From Porticoccaceae bacterium (GTDB lineage: Bacteria > Pseudomonadota > Gammaproteobacteria > Pseudomonadales > Porticoccaceae), in contig JALNZZ010000076.1 in assembly GCA_023229065.1 (NCBI GenBank), positions 1-9,876 of the forward strand: a DNA stretch of 9,876 nucleotides, in the 5' to 3' direction. This document shows, in pieces, positions 6,706-9,876 of the stretch; within the stretch, counting starts at the first letter, position 1; each line of letters begins with the position of its first letter. A model generated the notes under the pieces. The model worked only from the letters and a program-made list of their open reading frames with translations. It made no database searches and was not told the origin of the DNA. Position numbers and translations under genes: made by a program.

Positions 6706-7464
6706 TCACGCCTCGCCGGCGGCACCTTCAGCAGCGGTCTCGCTCACTTCGACGAACTCGTTCTGGGCGGGGGCAGTACCGCTTTGCCCTTTGCCTTCGA
6801 GTACGGCATCCGCCGCGGCAGTGAGGTAGAGCTTGATGGCGCGGATGGCGTCATCGTTGCCGGGGATGACGAAGTCGACGCCGCTGGGGTCGCTGTTGGT
6901 ATCGACAATACCAATGACCGGAATACCCAGCTTGTTGGCTTCCTGAATAGCGATGCGCTCGTGGTCGACATCGACGACGAACAGGGCATCGGGCAGACCG
7001 CCCATGTCCTTGATACCACCGATGGAGCGGTCGAGCTTCTCCATCAAGCGGGTGCGCATCAGCGCTTCTTTCTTGGTGAGCTTTTGGAAAGTGCCATCCT
7101 GACTCTGGGTTTCAAGCTCCTTGAGGCGCTTGATGGAGACGCGGATGGTTTTGTAGTTGGTAAGCATGCCGCCCGGCCAGCGCTGGCTGACGAAAGGCAT
7201 TCCGGCGCGTTGCGCCTGCTCGATCACGGCCTTCTGGGCGGCGCGCTTGGTGCCGACAAAAAGGATCTTGTTGCCGCGCGCTGCGAGCTTGCGCACTTCT
7301 TCCAGAGCAGCGTTGAAGGCGGGAACAGTGTGCTCGAGGTTGATGATATGGATCTTGTTGCGGGCCCCGAAGATGTACTGGCTCATCTTGGGGTTCCAGA
7401 AGCGAGTCTGGTGTCCGAAGTGGACGCCGGACTGCAACATTTCGCTCATTGTAACGGTAGCCAT
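6706..7464 (-). CDS. rpsB: 30S ribosomal protein S2
   Basis: S2 joins the 30S subunit late, between head and body, near S1. The 252-residue product (E. coli 241) begins MATVTMSEMLQSGVHFGHQ and carries family signatures WNPKMSQYIFGARN, FVGTKRAAQ, QRWPGGMLTN and the C-terminal region IPVIGIVDTNSDPSGVDF with PGNDDA. The extra length is an Ala/Glu-rich acidic tail after the conserved core, typical of lineage-specific S2 ends. The ATG at 7464 has AAGG 8 nt upstream. An in-frame extension of 100 codons upstream is low-complexity, Cys- and Arg-rich and unlike S2, and it overlaps the leader and promoter, so it is not coding. It is the first gene of the minus-strand cluster, with its own promoter and a long leader. 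Confidence 0.98.
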   Translation of the reverse strand: MATVTMSEMLQSGVHFGHQTRFWNPKMSQYIFGARNKIHIINLEHTVPAFNAALEEVRKLAARGNKILFVGTKRAAQKAVIEQAQRAGMPFVSQRWPGGMLTNYKTIRVSIKRLKELETQSQDGTFQKLTKKEALMRTRLMEKLDRSIGGIKDMGGLPDALFVVDVDHERIAIQEANKLGIPVIGIVDTNSDPSGVDFVIPGNDDAIRAIKLYLTAAADAVLEGKGQSGTAPAQNEFVEVSETAAEGAAGEA

Positions 7465-7671
7465 GGCTATTACCTTGTATGGCGGGCGCGTCCCCTTGTG
7501 GGATCGAAGGCACCCTGGGTTAGTCCTCCACGAGCCCCGGCGAAAAACCCCGCAACAGCAAAAGCCTGCAAGGCACCCATTTCGTCGTGTCGGCCCGTGT
7601 GTGTATTCCCATCCAGGTGCTGGACATCCAGATACTGGATAGGTATCTCCAGGGGCGGGCTGCCTCTGGGG
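7465..7671 (-). promoter_or_regulatory. rpsB 5' leader (S2-responsive, t44/tff-type location)
   Basis: About 207 nt separate the inferred transcription start from the rpsB ATG. In gammaproteobacteria the map-rpsB interval encodes a structured leader, known in E. coli as the t44 or tff RNA, through which S2 represses rpsB-tsf. Position and orientation match that here. Visible structure includes two adjacent hairpins of the CCAG/CTGG type (7612-7624 and 7626-7640) and a competing pairing of 7630-7635 with 7643-7648. It also includes a repeated AAGGCACCC (plus strand 7507-7515 and 7570-7578) and a GGAGG-containing tract near 7526-7531 that is far from any gene start. I cannot run a covariance model, so assignment to the S2 leader family rests on context. 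Confidence 0.65.
7611..7640 (-). repeat. Tandem 15-nt palindromic repeats in the rpsB leader
   Basis: Two adjacent 15-nt units, 7611-7625 and 7626-7640, are identical at 12 of 15 positions. Each forms its own hairpin: TCCAG-GTG-CTGGA (5 bp) and ATCCAG-ATA-CTGGAT (6 bp). Loop bases differ while stems are kept. Confidence 0.7.
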
Positions 7672-7677
7672 GCGCGA

Positions 7678-7706
7678 TTTATACCACAAAAGGGCGCTCA
7701 GATGAA
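7678..7706 (-). promoter_or_regulatory. rpsB sigma-70 promoter with extended -10
   Basis: The minus strand reads TGTGGTATAAA, giving -10 TATAAA (7683-7678) with an upstream TGTGG. It is followed by a GC-only discriminator (GCGCCCCC), the hallmark of stringently controlled ribosomal promoters. The -35 at 17-nt spacing is TTCATC (7706-7701), a weak match. Start of transcription is inferred at about 7671. A TGTGGTATAAA-like extended -10 is, from memory, also reported for the E. coli rpsB promoter. Confidence 0.75.
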
Positions 7707-7737
7707 GAGAAGATGTGAAGCAGCCTGTCGCGGCCCA

Positions 7738-7765
7738 TTCAGCCGTCCCCTTTTTTCGGTACAAT
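7738..7765 (+). promoter_or_regulatory. Candidate map-glnD promoter
   Basis: TACAAT (7760-7765) is a five-of-six -10 match, with TTCAGC (7738-7743) as a poor -35 at 16-nt spacing. Transcription would begin near 7772, giving a leader of roughly 47 nt that is strongly T-rich, including eight T's at 7793-7800. It is back to back with the rpsB promoter. Confidence 0.5.
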
Positions 7766-7818
7766 AAGCTGTTTCCTCGCTTTACTTTTCACTTTTTTTT
7801 CAGTTCAGGATTCATGCC

Positions 7819-8604
7819 ATGACTGTACGACTCAAAACTCCCGACGAGCTCGAAAAAATGCGCGTAGCGGGCCGTCTCGCCGCTGAAGTGCTCGATATGA
7901 TCGCCGAGCATGTGGTGCCGGGGGTGACTACCGCCGAGCTGGATACGCTTTGTCACAATCACATTGTGAATGTCCAGAAAGCCATCCCCGCCCCGCTCAA
8001 CTACAAGGGTTTCCCCAAGTCTATCTGCACCTCGGTAAACCATGTGGTCTGTCACGGGATCCCCTCGGAAAAGAAAGTGCTCAAGTCCGGTGACATCATC
8101 AATATCGACATCACGGTGATCAAGGACGGCTGGTACGGCGACACCAGCAAAATGTTTTGTGTCGGCACGGTGCCCGATCACGCCCAGCGCCTGATCCGCA
8201 TCACCCAGGAGTGCCTCTATATCGGCATAGAGATGGTCAAACCCGGCACCCGCCTCGGCGACATCGGCCACGCCATTCAGCAATATGCCGAGTCCAACTA
8301 CTATTCGGTGGTGCGCGACTACTGCGGCCACGGCATCGGCGACGAGTTCCACGAGGAGCCCCAGGTGCTGCACTTCGGCCGCCCCGGCACCGGGCTGGAG
8401 CTGAAAGAAGGCATGACCTTTACCATCGAACCCATGATCAACGCCGGCAAGCACCAGACCAAGCTCAAGAGTGACGGCTGGACCGTGGAAACTCGCGATG
8501 GCCGCCTCTCTGCGCAGTGGGAGCACACCCTGGCGGTGACTGCTACCGGCGTCGAAGTGCTGACCGCCCGCGCTGAGGAGACTTTTCCCTGGATGACCAA
8601 GTGA
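7819..8604 (+). CDS. map: Methionine aminopeptidase, type I
   Basis: This cytosolic dinuclear-metal enzyme removes the N-terminal Met from nascent proteins whose second residue is small. The 261-residue protein (E. coli 264) is a type Ia enzyme consisting of the catalytic pita-bread domain alone. All five metal ligands sit at the E. coli positions: D97 and D108 (in NIDITVIKDGWYGD), H171 (CGHGIG), E204 (FTIEPM) and E235 (SAQWEH); the substrate-site H79 is in VVCHGIP. One local variation is GHGIGDEFHEEP, where E. coli has Arg-Gly after GHGIG. The ATG at 7819 has AGGA 8 nt upstream. An out-of-frame ATG at 7814 opens only ATG-CCA-TGA. map is divergent from rpsB, the usual gammaproteobacterial layout, and its stop overlaps the glnD start. 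Confidence 0.98.
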   Translation: MTVRLKTPDELEKMRVAGRLAAEVLDMIAEHVVPGVTTAELDTLCHNHIVNVQKAIPAPLNYKGFPKSICTSVNHVVCHGIPSEKKVLKSGDIINIDITVIKDGWYGDTSKMFCVGTVPDHAQRLIRITQECLYIGIEMVKPGTRLGDIGHAIQQYAESNYYSVVRDYCGHGIGDEFHEEPQVLHFGRPGTGLELKEGMTFTIEPMINAGKHQTKLKSDGWTVETRDGRLSAQWEHTLAVTATGVEVLTARAEETFPWMTK

Positions 8605-9876
8605 CGGCAGAGCAGCTGCGTCAACCCCTGCTGTTCTTCGATGAACAGCGCTTTATCAGGCGCCTTGCCGAGGGCGATGCCCTCACGGTATTCAAGGACG
8701 CCATTGCCGCTGCCAGCGGCCATCTCAACAACCGTTTTCTCGAAGGCGAACAAGTTTCCACCCTGGTGTTGGAGCGGGCCACGTTTATGGACTGCATCCT
8801 GCTCCACGCCTGGCACCGCTTCCGCTGGGGCGACGATATCGCCCTGCTGGCTGTGGGCGGTTACGGGCGCGGCGAACTGCACCCCCACTCCGACATCGAT
8901 ATTCTGATCCTTCTGGGGCACGACGAATCCCACCCCTATCAGAGCAACATCGAGCGCTTTCTGACCTTTTTGTGGGACATCCAGTTAGTTGTCGGCCAGA
9001 GTGTGCGCTCCATCCACCAGTGCGTGGAGGAAGCCGAAGCGGATATCACCGTCGCCACCAATCTGATGGAGTGCCGCACTCTGGTGGGGAACCCGGCGCT
9101 GCGCCTGGATATGCTGCAGCGCACGGGGCCGGACAATATCTGGCCCTCCGATGCGTTCTTTCGCGCCAAGCGGGCCGAGCAAATCGGCCGCCACCGCAAG
9201 TACGGCTACACCGAGTACAACCTGGAGCCCAATGTTAAAGAAGGCCCCGGCGGGCTGCGCGATATCCAGACAATCAAGTGGGTGGCCTGTCGCCACTTTC
9301 AGGTCAATGCGCTGTCCGAGTTGATGGGCGAGGGCTTTATCAACGAGGAAGAGCTCGACCTGCTGCGCAGCGGCGAAGAGTTTCTGTGGAAAGTGCGCTA
9401 CGGGCTGCACCTGCTGGCGGGGCGCTCCGAAGAGCGGCTGCTGTTCGATCATCAGCGCAAGCTGGCCAGCCAGTTCGGCTACCGGGACTCGGAGCAACGG
9501 CTTGGAGTGGAGCAGTTTATGCACCGCTACTACCGGGTGGTGCTGTCCATGCGCGAGCTCAACGATGTGCTGCTCCAATACCTCGACGAGAACATTCTGC
9601 GCAAGGACCAGGCCCGCCAGGTGCGGCCCATCAATGAGCACTTTCAAGTGCGCGACGACTATATCGAAACCGTCGATGACAAAGTGTTCGAGCGCGACCC
9701 TTCCGCCCTGCTGGAGCTGTTTGTGCTGCTGGCCGAAGACCCGTCTATCCTCGGCATCCGCGCTGCCACGATCCGCCAGCTGCAGCTGCACCGCTACCTG
9801 ATCGACGACGCCTTCCGCGCCGACCCGCGCAACCAGGAACTGTTCATGCGCCTGTTCAGCTGCTCCGGCAAGCTGA
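8601..9876 (+). CDS. glnD: PII uridylyltransferase / uridylyl-removing enzyme GlnD (5' part)
   Basis: GlnD senses glutamine and adds or removes UMP on PII proteins (GlnB, GlnK), steering glutamine synthetase activity and Ntr transcription. The reading frame stays open from GTG 8601 to the window edge: 425 codons of a protein usually near 890-900 residues, so the HD and two ACT domains are outside. The nucleotidyltransferase motif GGYGRGEL (86-93) with catalytic SDID (D98, D100) is intact. Family blocks DITVATNLME, YNLEPNVKEGPGGLRDIQT and the PIN-EHFQ region follow. GTG overlaps the map stop as GTGA (4 nt). The Shine-Dalgarno is weak (GGA, 7 nt away), and GAGGAG at 8575-8580 is too distant, so coupling to map translation is likely. 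The segment before the catalytic motif is slightly shorter than in E. coli. No in-frame ATG occurs before residue 63, supporting the GTG. Confidence 0.96.
   Translation, partial: MTAEQLRQPLLFFDEQRFIRRLAEGDALTVFKDAIAAASGHLNNRFLEGEQVSTLVLERATFMDCILLHAWHRFRWGDDIALLAVGGYGRGELHPHSDIDILILLGHDESHPYQSNIERFLTFLWDIQLVVGQSVRSIHQCVEEAEADITVATNLMECRTLVGNPALRLDMLQRTGPDNIWPSDAFFRAKRAEQIGRHRKYGYTEYNLEPNVKEGPGGLRDIQTIKWVACRHFQVNALSELMGEGFINEEELDLLRSGEEFLWKVRYGLHLLAGRSEERLLFDHQRKLASQFGYRDSEQRLGVEQFMHRYYRVVLSMRELNDVLLQYLDENILRKDQARQVRPINEHFQVRDDYIETVDDKVFERDPSALLELFVLLAEDPSILGIRAATIRQLQLHRYLIDDAFRADPRNQELFMRLFSCSGKL

Noticed and set aside
7520..7627. 35-codon leader peptide starting at ATG 7627 on the minus strand
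   Set aside because: There is no purine-rich ribosome site before the ATG, no run of regulatory codons, and it lies across leader hairpins. Chance is more likely.
7465..7764. 100-codon N-terminal extension of rpsB
   Set aside because: It covers the promoter and structured leader, has no S2 similarity, and the ATG at 7464 gives the family N-terminus with a Shine-Dalgarno.
6604..7767. 387-codon open frame on the plus strand across rpsB and its leader
   Set aside because: It runs antisense through the S2 gene, its terminator and its promoter, and has no family-like motifs.
7793..7800. T8 run as a plus-strand terminator
   Set aside because: No GC-rich stem precedes it, and it lies between the candidate map promoter and the map ribosome site.

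Overview
This window is a chromosomal housekeeping region from a gammaproteobacterium with fairly high GC content. The gene order rpsB-tsf-pyrH-frr-uppS-cdsA-dxr-rseP, with map-glnD divergent upstream, is the classic gammaproteobacterial arrangement. Proteins align with the E. coli versions almost residue for residue: MetAP metal ligands D97/D108/H171/E204/E235, RseP HExxH at 22-26, and RRF R129/R132 fall at the E. coli numbers. Some details (UppS DGNNRW, an 11-residue longer acidic and Ala-rich S2 tail) suggest a pseudomonad-like or marine Cellvibrionales-type lineage rather than an enteric. That assignment is inference with low confidence.

Minus strand, read right to left: a promoter near 7678-7706 starts a leader of about 200 nt, then rpsB (ribosomal protein S2), an intercistronic region with a strong intrinsic terminator or attenuator, tsf (EF-Ts), a 127-nt gap with a GC-rich hairpin, pyrH (UMP kinase), frr (ribosome recycling factor), a 98-nt gap, and the tightly overlapping block uppS-cdsA-dxr-rseP. 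Bases 1-34 are the spacer after rseP; bamA would normally follow but is outside the window. Plus strand: map (methionine aminopeptidase) from 7819, then glnD (PII uridylyltransferase), which overlaps the map stop by 4 nt and runs off the right edge.

The genes form two functional groups. rpsB, tsf, frr and map serve translation (ribosome assembly, EF-Tu recycling, post-termination recycling, N-terminal Met removal). dxr (isoprenoid precursor), uppS (undecaprenyl-PP carrier), cdsA (CDP-diacylglycerol), pyrH (UDP-sugar and CTP supply) and rseP (sigma-E envelope stress protease) serve the cell envelope. glnD links to nitrogen sensing.

No mobile element, CRISPR array, tRNA, phage gene, frameshift or broken gene was seen. 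The only stretch over 300 nt without a protein gene is the 354-nt divergent map/rpsB spacer (7465-7818), which holds the rpsB promoter and leader and a candidate map promoter. I see no undescribed system here. What merits a second look is non-coding: the rpsB leader with tandem competing hairpins, the rpsB-tsf attenuator with a three-copy repeat, and the start-codon and overlap architecture of the envelope block.
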